This document shows positions 40,020 through 52,649 of a stretch of DNA of 64,000 bases, piece by piece. The notes beneath the pieces are model-generated. The model was not told where the DNA came from. It did no database searches and worked only from the letters and a program-made list of their open reading frames with translations. The position numbers and the translations under genes are program-made. Position 1 is the stretch's first letter. The number at the start of each line of letters is the position of its first letter. Origin of the DNA: Sapria himalayana (lineage: Eukaryota > Streptophyta > Magnoliopsida > Malpighiales > Rafflesiaceae); contig JAREIK010002455.1 of NCBI GenBank assembly GCA_029783825.1, positions 1 through 64,000 on the forward strand, in the 5' to 3' direction.

Positions 40020-41420
40020 TCCCATTAATAATTATATGTTTCTATACACGTAGTATATGTAGTTATAAATAATTATATATAGTTAAACATATAGTTATAT
40101 ACAGATACATGCATACAAGTAGTTATAAGTAGTTATACATAAATGTATAGTTATAAATAATTATATAGATTTACATATATTTATACATATATGTATACAT
40201 AATAAAAAAAATTATATTTATTTATAAAGAGTTTTTTATAGTTATACAAATATTTATATATAGTTATACACATATAGTTAAACTTTATGTTGTATGTTTA
40301 TATATATAAATTATAAATATAGTAACATGTGGTTATACATATAGTTACACGTATAGTTAAACTTATATTTATACATGTATGTATATATAAATTTTTTCAT
40401 ATAATTTTATATATTTATACATATAGTTATGTATAGATATAGATATATTAAAATACATTTTTTATACTAATATATAAAAATGTATATTAAATATATGTTG
40501 TTAAATATATATTTAAATATAGTTATGTATAAATTTTTATAGTTATACATATAGTAAGATAGAATTATTTATAGTTAATTATTATTATACATATAATATA
40601 TATAGTTAAAAAAATATATCGTTAAACATTTAGTTATATATATATTATATATTATACGAGTAGTTATATTTAGTTTTACATAAATATATACATAGTTATA
40701 AACAAATATATAGATTTACATATATGTATACATATATGTATAAATAGTTAAAAATATAGTTATATTTAATTATATAAAGTTTTATTTAGTTTTACAAATA
40801 TTTATATATAGTTATACACATAATTAAACATAATGTTGTATGCTGTTATACATGTAATTATAAATATAGTTACATGTAGTTATACATATAAATACACATA
40901 TAGTTTAACTTATATTTATACAAGTAGGTATATATATTTTTCTTATAATATCTTATATTTATACATATAGTTATGTATAGGTATAGATATACTAAAATAC
41001 ATTTTTTAATACTAATATATAAAAATATTTAGTAAATAGATGTTGTTAATTATAAATTTTAATATATTTATGTATAATGTTTTTATAGTTATACATATAG
41101 TCAAAGACAATTATTTATAGTTATATGTTTTTATACCTATAGTATATATAGTTAAAAATATTGGTATATATAAAACATATAGTTATATATAGATATATTC
41201 ATACAAGTAGTTATAAGTAGTTATATAAAAATGTATAAAAGGTTATAAACAAATAAATAGATTAATTATATGAATACATATCTGTATACATAGTTACAAA
41301 TATAGTTATATTTAATTATATAGAGTATTATATTTATACAAATATTTATATAGTAAAATACAATTAAATATTGTTATATATTATTAAACTTATAGTATTT
41401 TTGTTGGAAATATAGTTATA
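40020..41420 (+). repeat. Tandem AT-rich satellite, unit about 545 bp, 2.5 copies
   Basis: Landmarks recur in order: TACAAGTAGTTATAAGTAGTTAT (40114 and 41212, two periods apart), AGATTTACATATAT, AGTTATACACATA, TAATTATAAATATAGTTACATG and AAATACATTTTTTA (40451 and 40995). The offsets give a unit of about 544-549 bp. Within the unit, ATAGTTATACATA is itself repeated. A single inverted relative lies at 18380-18800. Confidence 0.82.
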
Positions 41421-41878
41421 TAGAATTATACATATAGTTATAAATTATAATTAAGTTAAAAAAATAGTTATATATAATTGTGGATATAGTTATAAAATTA
41501 GTTTACATAGTTACAGATATAATAAAATATAGTTATAAATAGATTTATATAATTAACAAATATTTATAAATAATTATACATAAATAGTTAAACATATCGT
41601 TATTGATCATCCTCAAGATCATCCTAGCTTTTAATCAATGCATGACTTTTAACATTTGGCTATCTCTCAAAGTGGCAACTTATGTTTGTTTATTTATCAG
41701 AGGTTAATCACCATACAATTAGTCCAATATGATGTTCATCATAAAATTTTCCCACTAAATCACTATTATGCTTTAGAAAGTAGCATCTAGATTTCTCTCT
41801 ATGGCTATCACATATTTTTTATGAGTTAACAATAATATGACATATCATCATTTTATTAATTAAATATCTCAACTATTT
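41421..41878. other. Short AT-rich stretch and unassigned sequence before CACTA element 2
   Basis: 41421-41600 continues ATAGTTATA-type repeats. 41600-41878 has more balanced composition and no similarity I can place. It may be a remainder of the sequence into which element 2 inserted, possibly part of the interrupted copia element. The last three bases, TTT, precede the CACTA terminus, as at 32708. Confidence 0.4.
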
Positions 41879-42990
41879 CACTACAAGAAAATATCAATTT
41901 AGCTAGGGAATTTTAGCTAGGGATCAATCCCTAGCTAAATTATAAGGGATTAGCTAGGAATAGCAATGGATTTATGATCTTTTTTTGGAAAAAAAATAGC
42001 AACGAATTAGCGAGAGAAATTTTTTCGAAAATTTTGCTCAAAAAAAGCGTGGGATTTAGAGACGGATTTAGCAACAGATTAACGACGGAATATTTTCGTA
42101 AAATCTACTCAAAAAAGCGGGAATTTTAGTGACGGATTTAATGATGGAAAATTTTCATAACTTCTGCTCAAAAAATAGGGAATTTAGCGATGGATATTGC
42201 AACAGAATATCTCTCGCTAATAAAAGCATGAAATTAGTGACGAAATTAGTGATGGATTTTCCCTAGCTAATTTTTAACAATGGATTTATCGATGGATTTT
42301 TCCTCGCTAATATAATCTATAATTTAGCAATGAATTTTCCCTTGCTAATTAAATTCATGATTTTGCGATGGATTTAGCGATGGATTTTCCCTTGCTAATA
42401 AAATTCATGATTTAGCGATGGAATTAGGGATGGATTTTCTCTTGCTAATAAAATCAATGATTTAGTGACAGATTTAGTGATGGAATTTCTCTTGCTAATA
42501 AAATTCTTGATTTAGCGACGGATTTTCCCTTGCTAATAAATTCTTTGATTTAGCGACGGATTTTCCTTTGCTAATAAAATCCTTGATTTAGTGACGGATT
42601 TTCCTTTGCTAATAAAATCCTTGATTTAGCGACCGATTTAGCAATGGATTTTTACTATCTAATAAAAGTTGTATTTTAACTATGGATTTAGCAAGCGAAT
42701 ATCTCTAGCTAATAAATTCATAAATTAGTGATGAATTTAGTGATAGAATTTCTCTAGAAAATAAAATCCTTAATTTTGCGATGGATTTTGCGACAGAATT
42801 TCCCTAGCTAATTATTAGTGATGAATTTTTCCTAGCTAATTATATCCCGACATAATCAGCCACTGATTTTTTGTAATTTCTGCCCAAAGAAAAACGAACA
42901 ATTTAGCGACGAAATTTTTCTAGATAATTATTAATGATGGATTTTCCCCGGCTAATTTAAATCCATCACTAAATAATTATCTGAATTTAT
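41879..42990 (+). repeat. CACTA element 2 left subterminal repeats
   Basis: After the CACTACAAGAAAA terminus come about 1.1 kb of roughly 60-bp tandem units built on GATTTAGCGACGGATTT and TCCCTTGCTAATAAAATC. The number of GCGATGG/GCGACGG cores is high. The region matches 6943-7720 in motif order. These are likely binding sites for a TNPA-type protein, by analogy with En/Spm. Confidence 0.88.
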
Positions 42991-43133
42991 TTTTTATTAG
43001 TTTATATACAATTAGAATCGATAATTCTTTAAATATTTTTTTTCAAAATATATGCATTTAGATAGGAATTTTTTTAGCTAATTGGGATAAAGTTAATTTC
43101 ATATATAGACCATGACATACCTTTCCAAAATAA

Positions 43134-43324
43134 CACACACACACACACATATATACATACATATATATATATATATATTATATATATATATATATATATA
43201 TTATTAGTTTTTGATAATATTTATATATGTAGATTTATATATAAGTTTTCAAAAATATGTATGGATATAATTATATAAAATAAGTGTGTGTGTGTGTGTT
43301 GTGTAGAAAACTTTTGTACATTAA

Positions 43325-43378
<54 letters not shown>

Positions 43379-43380
43379 TT
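43134..43380. repeat. (AC)n, (TA)n, (GT)n and (TA)n microsatellite cluster
   Basis: AC repeats at about 43134-43149, TA repeats at about 43160-43202, GT repeats at about 43286-43300 and a long TA run at about 43326-43372. Confidence 0.93.
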
Positions 43381-45451
43381 ATTATATTTATATATACATA
43401 TAATATATCTATATTTTTGAATTTTAAAATTATTGTATAGGCTTATAATTTAATCTAAATTATAATTGAATTTGAAAATTATTGTGCATGCTGGGGTATT
43501 TTCATGTTTGACATTTTAAATGCATTAATATGTAAATATATTTTTATTTGGTTTAATTTTTTTAAATATCTAAAGACATGCATTTTTCTTTGTAAATATT
43601 TTCAAGTTGGGTATAAAAAGTAATGTATTTTTTTAATATTTTCAAATCTAGGTTTAAACTCACCCGAACCTCAGCACGACATAGTCATGTTGGGTTCAAT
43701 GCTCACCTAAACTTGAACGTGGCATTTGGCTGAAGTAATGTTGGGTGTAAAGCTCACATTAACGTCATCATATATGGCTAAAGTAAAGCAGGGTGTAAAC
43801 TAATTTGAACACCCTGACTCACACTGATTTACTCTGAAAACTAATTTGAACATCTTGACTCACTCTAGTTTTACTCCTGCTATTCGATAACAAAGTGAAT
43901 TTTGCTACAAATTGGTGCTCCAAGTGTTATATGAAAGACAGTTGATACGATATAGTTGATGGTCAGATAATCAACAAAATCTTCACCTTAGATGTTTAAT
44001 TTTTCGTTTGGACTTAAATGGATGCATAACTGGGGGTTGAGTTCTGTTGTGATTTTATTTACCTTTTTTTTCTTTTTATTTCATGTTATTTGATGGGATC
44101 ACCCAACCCAATTATATGAATGACATATTTGATATTGAATGTTTAATTTATTTTTCTACATTTTAATTGTCAACATGGTATTAGAGACAGATATATATGT
44201 GATTTAGGGATTACAAATTATAGAAGGGCACTTACACTTATCTCTAACAAAAAAATGCACATAGTAAGGGCAACAAGTGCTCGCATAAGGGCAGCAGTCA
44301 CGCACAGTGTGTGACAAAGGTTTGTACAATGTACGATAAGGGGCACACAATGCTAGACAAGTTGTAGTGGTGGCATAATGCATGATAGAGGCATAATGCA
44401 TGGTGGAGGCTGCAATGTGCAATGGGTTTTATCAAAAAACCCTAAAGGTGCACAACAACATATGGTGGTAAGTGGTAATGGAAGATGGTAATTTTGAGCA
44501 GAAATCCTAATTAGTGTTTTTGTAGTTCTATAAAAAAAGGAGAAAAGAATTATGTATAGTTACTTTTGTATTTTTTTTGAGAAATCACAATTTTGTGATA
44601 TTGTCTGGATTATCACAGTAGAGGTAGATAAAAGAAAGTCTTAGTTTAGTGAATCATTATTGGAGGATTAGTCACATTAAAAATAATTATTATATCTTAT
44701 TTTTAGAGAATAGATCGATAGTATTATGTTGTAGTGATAGAGATAGACTTTTTGTCAGAGCTATCTAGGGGTCTTCACAAGTCAATTCATCACAACACTT
44801 ACTAAGAATGAGTATACAAAATTTTTCTCTAAGATAATAATAAATTATTCTTTTCTTATAAGTATTAATGATTATTTTATTTGTAGTCTCATTTAATATT
44901 TATTGATTATCAACACAAGAGTAAATATTTATATCATTGGTAATTATATTTTATTTTTTATTTTTTTTTATTTTGAAAATATTATCATTACCAATTGAAA
45001 AATATTTAAAAGTTATTGATTATGCTATTATTCAGTTTTAATATTTATTACTTCTTTGTATCATATTTATTTTTGATTGTCCTATTAGTTTATTTTATGT
45101 GAGTTATCTTTTTAGATAATTAAATTATAGTTTTATTATTATTTCTATTATTATTTATTTGAATAATTGGCAGACTCTGAGGAAGATTCTATTTGAGATT
45201 AAGTAGGTTGAATTATATATTCTTTCTTTAACAATAAGATCTCTCTTTATATATGAGTATTTTGAATTTATTACTTATGCATTCCCATCTTGAGTATTTA
45301 TCACTAGTTAAATTGAGAATACTTTATTATTTTCTTAAGGATATTTTGATTATAGAATATGAGATATCAGCTACAAAAGCTTACTAATATTTTGTACCCT
45401 ATACGCTAGTTTGATTTGATTAGGTACTTATGCAATCTTATATTATAAAAT
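43381..45451 (+). other. Unassigned sequence with a possible degenerate retroelement leader
   Basis: AT-rich with a more balanced centre. At 44174-44188 the sequence ATGGTATTAGAGACAG resembles TGGTATCAGAGC, the primer-binding site (initiator Met tRNA) common in plant LTR retrotransposons, preceded by ...TCAAC. A GTG-rich stretch follows (44220-44470). No paired LTR and no gag/pol frame could be identified. It may equally be chance. Confidence 0.3.
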
Positions 45452-46429
45452 TAGGGGTGTCAAGTGTGCTGGGTGGCTTGAGCACGACCCATGACATGAC
45501 ACAATTTAGACATATCAGGTTTGACATGGCATGGTTCAAAATAATGTCTGGGCCTCACTCATGCTAACCTATGGCACTACTCCTATGGGAATACATGAGC
45601 CTCATGTTGTATCAGGTATGGCCCATGAGGCAGGCACATTGACATGAAATGTGGCATGAACACATCTGAAAAAAGCATTCATTTTAAAATGGTTGCTATT
45701 TGCTAATTGAAAAGCACTTGTTTGTGTTGTTGGCCAAAATAAAAAAAAATTCTAATTATTTTATCTATTGGATTACATCCGAATCCAATGGTTTAATGGG
45801 AAAAATTCGATATATGGTTGTTAAATGGATAAAATATTATTTATAGATATAATGTTATTTTATTTATAAATAATATTTTGATATATTTTATTTTTCATAA
45901 TTTATTTGTAATTACGTCTTCTCTCTCCTCTTCTTCTAGCTCTTCTTTTAAATTATAAAAGCATCATCCTGTTTGTGCCCATACTTTTTTTAATTATAAT
46001 TTTATTTTACCGAATGTCAGAGTTATTTTTATGATGAGCTATGACTTCGAAGCATGAGAATATGATGCAGAGGTAAAAAAATACATGCTGCCCACATAAA
46101 ATAAAGATACATATTACATTGCATATATTTTATTTGATAATTTTTAAATAAATAAATAAATTAACAAAAAAATAAAAGATTAGAAAAATAAAATTCTTCT
46201 TCTCATGCTTTAGTCTCTTAAATTAAAAAATAAGAAATAATAAATATTATAAAAATGAATTAGACTTTTATATATATAATAATTGTAACTTGATAGAAAT
46301 GTTTGAGGTCAAAACTAAGTTTTCTTTTATGACATTGAGTCATGTGACTAAAAAACTTAAAAATAAGCAAACTTCAGTAGTATACACACATTTTAACATA
46401 ATTTAAATATAATTATAGAGATATCGAAG

Positions 46430-47510
46430 AAGATTCGATATAATATATATATTATGAAAGATATATATATGTAGGAGGGGTTGTTGGTGGCATTGACCAC
46501 TATAAGAGATATGCCAATTAATATACTAAAAAATATGGTGCATTAGATCTTAGACAAACTTAATTGAGTGGTGAAATTTTGAAGTTGTATCAACTTAAGG
46601 TTTATTGACTTCATTTATGACAATGAGTTTGGAAGGAAAGACTTGATAAAATTCATATTATGCAAACTTACTTTTAATTTATTTATCATAGAATTTCTAG
46701 GTAAATTAGTAGGAATAACATAATAATTAGTAATTAATGAACTTAAAAAGCAATGAAGTGATTTTTGTGACTTTCGACATTTAGATTAGTTGTGATGATG
46801 TATTCACATAAGTTATCACCCACTATATTGATTTTAAGTAGAAAATTAAGTAAAAAAATTTATAATTTCATGAGATTGTTTATCCTCATTATGACTCTGT
46901 ATATATGAGTGTTTTTCAAAGATCTTTAGAGAATATGATATTCAAAATAAAATTTTTAGCATAATATTTGGTAATGTTTCAAATATAAGTGTTGTGATTA
47001 ATATGTTTGTGAGAATTATTAGAGATGTATCATTAGATGATATTTTTTATGTTAGGTCTATGTATCATATAATTAATATAATAGTACAAGTATGAATAAA
47101 ACTTGTTTATTCATATTTGAAATTATAAAAAATTCACTAAAAGTTAAATATATTAAGATACCTAGCAGGCACTAAGATTTTTACATTTTATGTTTGTAAG
47201 TAGGCTTAAAAAGAAAAAATTTTAAATGAATGTTAGACTCCATTAGTATTATGCATAGTCATGTTGAATTCAAGTGTTGGCTATCAACACTAGATATTCA
47301 ACTACGTTAATAGTAAAATTAGTAAAATTATTATTAATAATTAGATTATAAGATAAAAATTTAGTTTTTGAAATTCTTAATGATTTTTATGATATGATAA
47401 TATGTCTTACCTTATGTACACTCTTACTATATGTATTGTATTTAAGTGTATATGTAATATTAGATATACTTTAACAAATATAGAAGATATACATTATGAA
47501 TGTTTACTTT
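46430..47510 (+). pseudogene. Ac-like hAT transposase remnant
   Basis: Alignable in order with the hAT frame at 63197-64000 and with Ac/RICESLEEPER-type proteins. DHYKRYAN then KKYGALDLRQT marks the end of a BED finger. RKDLIKFIL marks the following helical region, and SKIFREYDIQNKIF matches the C-terminal residues of the copy at the window end almost exactly. RSMYHIINIIVQ corresponds to the VRCACHIINLVVQ motif, NVRLH to the DVRTRWNS motif. FYDMTICL-like residues lie near 47390. Stops and frameshifts occur throughout. The expected second catalytic Asp region (DNASAN) reads GNVSNIS. The C-terminal dimerisation domain is absent; tandem repeats begin at about 47518 instead. Confidence 0.75.
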
Positions 47511-47517
47511 TTATTAT

Positions 47518-49720
47518 TTGTGATATCATGATGAAATTAAAGTCATGAAATATATATATTTTTTTATTGAGTTATTATTTTTATCTATTATTTTTTTAAA
47601 ATTAAAATTCTATTTTAAAAACTAACATTATATGACAAAGTTAATGCCTATGACTTCCCACCTGATGCCTAGTGGCTGCTAGGCATTTGCTGATGGGTTG
47701 GCCTGGCTAGTACAGATTAGTGGCAGTGGCCACATGCCATTGGGCATGGCTAGCTGCCATAAGCTAGTGTTTGTATCCAGTAGCCAGGAGCTAGCCAACT
47801 AGCTAGAGTGAGGGGGCACAGGTAGTGGCCAACCCAACACACCAGGCTGAGAAAAATGGGCCTTTGGGCCATGTTAGCACCTAGTAGCCAAGCGCTCCTT
47901 AGTTATGCCTTAAGAGTAGGTGTGCCTTAGGCACTCAATAAGTGCAGGCACCACAATGCCCTTGCCATAATGCCCCACTTGGGGGGAGGCATGCCCATTT
48001 GTGAAAGACAAAAAGGCATGAATTACTACAAGTGCTCCTGATGGGAGGCAATCACTTTAAATGACGTCCCCCTCCCACCACAAAAATCAAACCTGAAGAG
48101 ATGCATTATCTCTCTCCTTTCTTCATAAAATTACTAAAAATCATACAAATTCATCTATCTCATATATTTAAGATTATATGTGATTTACTAATCTTTTTGG
48201 TATCTTTCATATTATGAGTTTATTTTTTTTTGTGATTATTTATATTATTTCAGATAAGAGATTGATTGTGACCATATATCATAAAGATATTCTCATGCTT
48301 AAAAGAGTGTGAGGATTCATTAATAGTCTTTAGGATCAAGTAAAAAATTACTAGTGGATGATGACTCACATGACATCGAGGGTATCAGGTTTAGACAAAA
48401 ACTTGTGATGTGACCATCCGAACCATACAAACTTATCTTGGATATTACAAGACTCACATGTTATTATTGTTGACTACTATGATTATTGTTTTTTTACTTA
48501 ATTTTCTAATTTATTATTATCTATGATATTGTGATAAGATCAAAATCAAATCACGAAATATATATATTTTTTTTGAGTTGACTCTTATTCATTTTCATTA
48601 ACAATATAATATAGTTTATTTTTAATATTTAAATTGTTAAAAATTAAAATTATTTTAAAATAAAAACTCTATATGACAATTTAGGTGTCTATGGCCCCTA
48701 GCCTGATGCCTAGTGGCACTAGGCACTAGTTGATGGGTTGGCCTAGCCAGTATAATTCAGTGGCTAAGTCCATAGGTCATTGGGCATTGGCTAGCTGCTA
48801 GTCAGCCAGTGTTAGTACCAGGAACCAGCCAACCAACCAAGGTGAGGTGGCATAGGTTGTGGCCAACCTGACCTTGTCCTACCCAACACGTTGGCTAGGA
48901 AAGTGGGCCTTTGGGCCATGTTAGCACCCAGCGGCCATGCGTGCCTGGGCACGCCTTAAGACACTAGCTAGTACAATCAAATGTTTGTGGCTATAGGCCA
49001 CTAGGAATTGGCTGGCTGCTAGTCAGCCAGTGTTAGCACCCAACAACCAAGGACCGGCCAACCAACTAATCAGGGTGAGGGGGCATAGGTAGCGGCCAAC
49101 CTGATCCTATCCTACCCCACATGCCTGGCTGAGAAAGTGGGCTTTTGGGCCATGTTTGCAGCCAACGCCCATGTGTGCCTCAGACATGCCATAAGACTCA
49201 CGTGTTACCATTGTTGACTATTGTTGATTGTCGTGCTTTTTACATAGTTTTTTAATTTATTATTATTTGTGATATTATGATGAAATCAAAATCATGAAAT
49301 AGATGTGTTTTTTATTGAGTTGATTTTTATTCATTTTTTATTTACAATGCAGTACAATTTATATTTAATAATTAAATTTTTAAAAATTAAATTTAAATTT
49401 TAAAAACAAACTCTGTATGAAAAAGTTAGTGCCCATGGCCCCTTGCTTGATGCCTAATGGTAACTAGGCATTGGTTGATGGGTTGTCTTAGCTAGTACAA
49501 TCCAGTGGCTATGGCCATAGGCAACTAGGCACTGGCTATTTGCTAGTCAGCCAGTGTTAGCACCCAATAGTCAAGAATTAGCTAACAAACTAGGGAGAGG
49601 GGGCATAGGTAGTGGCCAACTCGACCATGTCCTACCCAACACATTTGGTTGAGAAAAGTGTGCCTTTGGGCTATGTTAGCACCCAAAGGCCATGCGTGCC
49701 ACAGGCATGCCTTGAGCTCA
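47518..49720 (+). repeat. GC-richer direct repeats, four partial copies
   Basis: Cores at about 47640-47935, 48675-48965, 48965-49200 and 49415-49705 share ordered landmarks: GATGCCTAGTGGC, TTGATGGGTTGGCC, CAGCCAGTGTTAGCACC, GTGAGGGGGCATAGGTAG, AAGTGGGCCTTTGGGCCAT and GGCCATGCGTGCC. The anchor GATGCC(TA) lies at 47664, 48714 and 49449. Copies 1, 2 and 4 carry the same AT-rich spacer upstream (TTATTGAGTTG, AAAATTAAA). The third copy lacks that spacer. Copies are diverged. There is no coding frame. They sit between the two hAT transposase remnants. Confidence 0.85.
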
Positions 49721-49769
49721 AGCATGCCTCAGGCATGCCATATGCACTGGCCCCACAATGCATCACTCT

Positions 49770-52060
49770 CAATAATGCTTACAAGTAAGAGGTTAAGGAA
49801 AGAGCCGATATTTTATTTTGTAGATGATTATATGATGTTGGAATTCATTTAATACAGTGAAATATATTAGTTCTTAACCAATGCTTGAGATAATCGGGTC
49901 ATATGATTTGAAATATAAGAGATCTAACTTTCATGATGTGAGAGTTACTAGTCTAAATAAAGAATTAATTCTTACAAAGAATTTGATATTTTATTTTGTA
50001 GATAGTTATATAATAATATAGTCAACTATATTAGTCCTTAACCAAAGCTTGAAAGGCTAATGGGCAATATTATTTGAAATATAAAAGATTTAATTTTTAT
50101 AATGTGAGAGTTACTAGTCTAAAAAGAATTAATTCTTATAATGAATTTGATGAAGAATCATTTTACATAATGGAAGTAAAATGAATATTTAATTATATTG
50201 AATGAATGAACTGATAGGAAAGAAAGAATGTTGGTGAATTTAATGGTGAATTTATAAAGAAAAATCATGTATTCATGTTTATAAAACCTTTGATATTTTT
50301 TTATGATCAAGACGAGAGATAAATTATTAGAATTATTTGATAGTTGGTTGAAAGAAGTTAACAAAGATAATATTATTCAAGTTATAATAGATAATACTTC
50401 AAATTATGTGATAGTAAATATTTAAAATTTAATTTATTTTTTTATTATTTTATTTAGGTTATTACACATTATATAATATTTCTATATTAATGTTTAACTT
50501 TAACTTATATAGGTAGATTGTTGAAATAAAAAAGAGAATATTGTAATGGATACTATGTATTGCATATTGTCTTGACTTATTGTTTAAAGATATTGAAAAA
50601 ACTATCATATATCAAGAAGAGAATAAAGTGAGTTATATTTATATGTGGTTGTATTTATAATAAAGTAAGATTGCTTAATATGCTTAGATGATTTATCGAG
50701 CAAAATTAGTTGTTGAGGCTTACAAAGATGTGGTTTATAATGGTCTTCATCACCTTATCTCGTATTAATAAATAAAAAAATAACTTGAGGAAGTTATAAA
50801 TTGGCAAAAGAGGAAAAGAGAAAAATTATAATTTTTATGCCTCATTTTTAGAATACTGTAATATTTTGTTTGAAGGTGTCAGACCCTCTTGTACATATTC
50901 TTTGCTTGGTGGTTGGTGAAAAGAGGCATACAATAAGTTACATTTATGTTTTCATTTAAAAGATAGAGAAATATTATCAAAAGATTTAATGAGAGTGAAA
51001 AGAAGTATAAGGAAATCATGAAAATCATTAATAGGCGATGAGAGATTCAGCTTCATCATCCTTATATTCAGCTAAAAATTTTTGTACACAGAGTTTTATT
51101 ATGATACAAAAGGATTAGTAGTAAATCTAGATTCAAAAATTTTTGAAGATGTATGTAAATGTATGTTGAGATTGATGAAATAGAGAGGTGAATAAGATAC
51201 AATTATATCATAACTGGACTTGTACATGCATTCTCAATACCTTTTTGATTATGATTTTTCCATACGAACAAAAAGTCTTAACTATTAGGATAGTTTTTTT
51301 TAGTTATTTATTGTATTTAAATTAATATTTTTTTTATTAAAATATATGAAATATTTAGCTGATAATTTATTTATATTAATTATAATTGGATAATGAAGTA
51401 TATTTGGATCTAATATTAATAGTTTGTAAAAATTTGTATTGTGGCATCTCAACCTAATATATAGTGTATCTGGTTGTAAAATAAATTAAAATATCTTTGA
51501 GAATGTAAATTATTAAAATAATTACGAAAAATTAATATCTTTATTATAATATTTAATATAATATATAATCTAATAATCATGATTTTTTTTGATTTATAAC
51601 AAGAGGATAAATAAGTTGGAATATTAATGATCGAATGATTTGATGTACATTAAGTACAATTGAGCCTTGATAAAAAGATTCAATGAGCATCATATTATTG
51701 ATTTTATTTTTTTGGAAGATATAAATTATAACAATAAATAATTGATGAAAAAAAGAAGATGAAGATGTTACAGACGATAATTTAGCATTTGAGAGTAATG
51801 ATTTAACTTGTGGTGTTGTTGTATGAGCTAGAGGAGCTAAAGGTTTATATAAAAATTAAAGCAAGTTCAAGCAAAATATAAATATCAAAGTTAATATCAT
51901 CAAGTTTTAAATATACTTTTACTTTTATTTTGATTGATGAAGATGAAAAAATGACCCAGTTATCAGGAGATGAAGATTATGACAAGTAAGAGTTCAATAG
52001 TGATGATGAAACAAATGATAGTCATCATGATTTTATGGATTTAGAGTTTGAGCAAGATAT
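49770..52060 (+). pseudogene. DUF659-type hAT transposase remnant with internal duplication
   Basis: Read across frame breaks, in order: FHDVRVTSLNKELILTKNL (about 49935-49990), matching the SYHEIRVPLLKKEV motif. KLLELFDSWLKEVNKDNIIQ then VIIDNTSNYVIV (about 50315-50415), the DUF659 motif with its Asp. CIAYCLDLLFKDIEK (about 50550-50600). LHHPLYS and FYYDTKGLVVNL (about 51050-51135). A dimerisation-domain end, SGCKIN-NIFENVN (about 51465-51520). LNDLVYIKYN (about 51635), LEDINYNN (about 51715) and an acidic tail, DDETNDSHHDFMDLEFEQDI (to about 52062). Many stops make it a pseudogene. Such proteins catalyse hAT transposition. It differs in family from the Ac-like remnant upstream. Confidence 0.78.
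49807..50145 (+). repeat. 178-bp tandem duplication within the hAT remnant
   Basis: GATATTTTATTTTGTAGAT occurs at 49807 and 49985. Both copies continue through TTCTTAACCAA/TCCTTAACCAA, TGATTTGAAATATAA-like and GTGAGAGTTACTAGTCTAAA. It duplicates the exon portion encoding the HDVRVTSL motif, so the coding region was rearranged after or during decay. Confidence 0.85.
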
Positions 52061-52436
52061 ATAAGTATTTATTTTGTATATCTTTTTATGTTTTTAATTT
52101 TTGTTATACAAAAAATATTAAGGATATTTTTAATTATATTATTGATATTCTATATTTGAAGTTTAATTTTTTAACTTTATTTATTGGATTGTTAAAATTC
52201 AATTATTTTATTTTTTTATTCTTAATGATAGTGATTTTAACAAATACTAATAATATATATTTTTTTATGTTTAATGTTTTTTTGTTGATTTTATTTTATT
52301 AATAGATAAAAATTATAAATAATTCTTTAGTTAAATATAAAAATTTTATGTATTTTTATGTAGAGTATGTCACAAAAAAATATTCGCCTTTATTGACCCA
52401 TGAGCCTCCATGCTCCAAAAGGGTTTTGTTCCTCGA

Positions 52437-52621
52437 TGCACTCTGCCTTGGTTTGCCTTGCATCTCGGTGTGTTTTGTGCCTGGGTGTGCCTTGCGCCAG
52501 GGTGCGCCTTGCGCCCAGGTGCGCCTTCCACCTGGGTGCACCTTGCGCCTGGGTGTGACTCGTGCCTCGGTGTGCCTTTCATCTCGATGCACCTTGCATC
52601 TCAATGCATATTGCATCTCAA
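52437..52621 (+). repeat. 17-bp GC-rich minisatellite
   Basis: About 11 copies of a 17-bp unit close to TGCGCCTTGCGCCTGGG, very regular in length from about 52498 to 52621. The last copies drift to TGCATCTTGCATCTCAA-like forms. It is strikingly GC-rich against its AT-rich surroundings and lies just inside the right hAT-like terminus. Open frames on both strands across it are repeat artefacts: 17 is not a multiple of three, so each frame cycles through the same bases. Confidence 0.92.
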
Positions 52622-52649
52622 ATAACTATAGACGAGCCTATCTCCTACG

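Larger units (their letters stand above)
32708..41600 (-). mobile_element. CACTA (En/Spm) element 1 with decayed transposase genes
   Basis: The right terminus starts CACTACAAGAAAAATCTC at 32708, preceded by TTT. It holds the two genes typical of plant CACTA elements, both on the minus strand and both broken: TNP2-like (37310-39053) and Transposase_24/TNPA-like (about 35270-37225). The insertion splits the copia pol frame. The opposite terminus (a reverse-oriented CTTGTAGTG end) is not visible before the next element begins at 41879, so this copy is truncated or rearranged. The left boundary given at 41600 is only where recognisable element-associated repeats stop. Confidence 0.75.

Noticed and set aside
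44174..44188. A full LTR retrotransposon starting at the primer-binding-like site
   Set aside because: No LTR pair and no gag/pol were found, so only a low-confidence note is kept.
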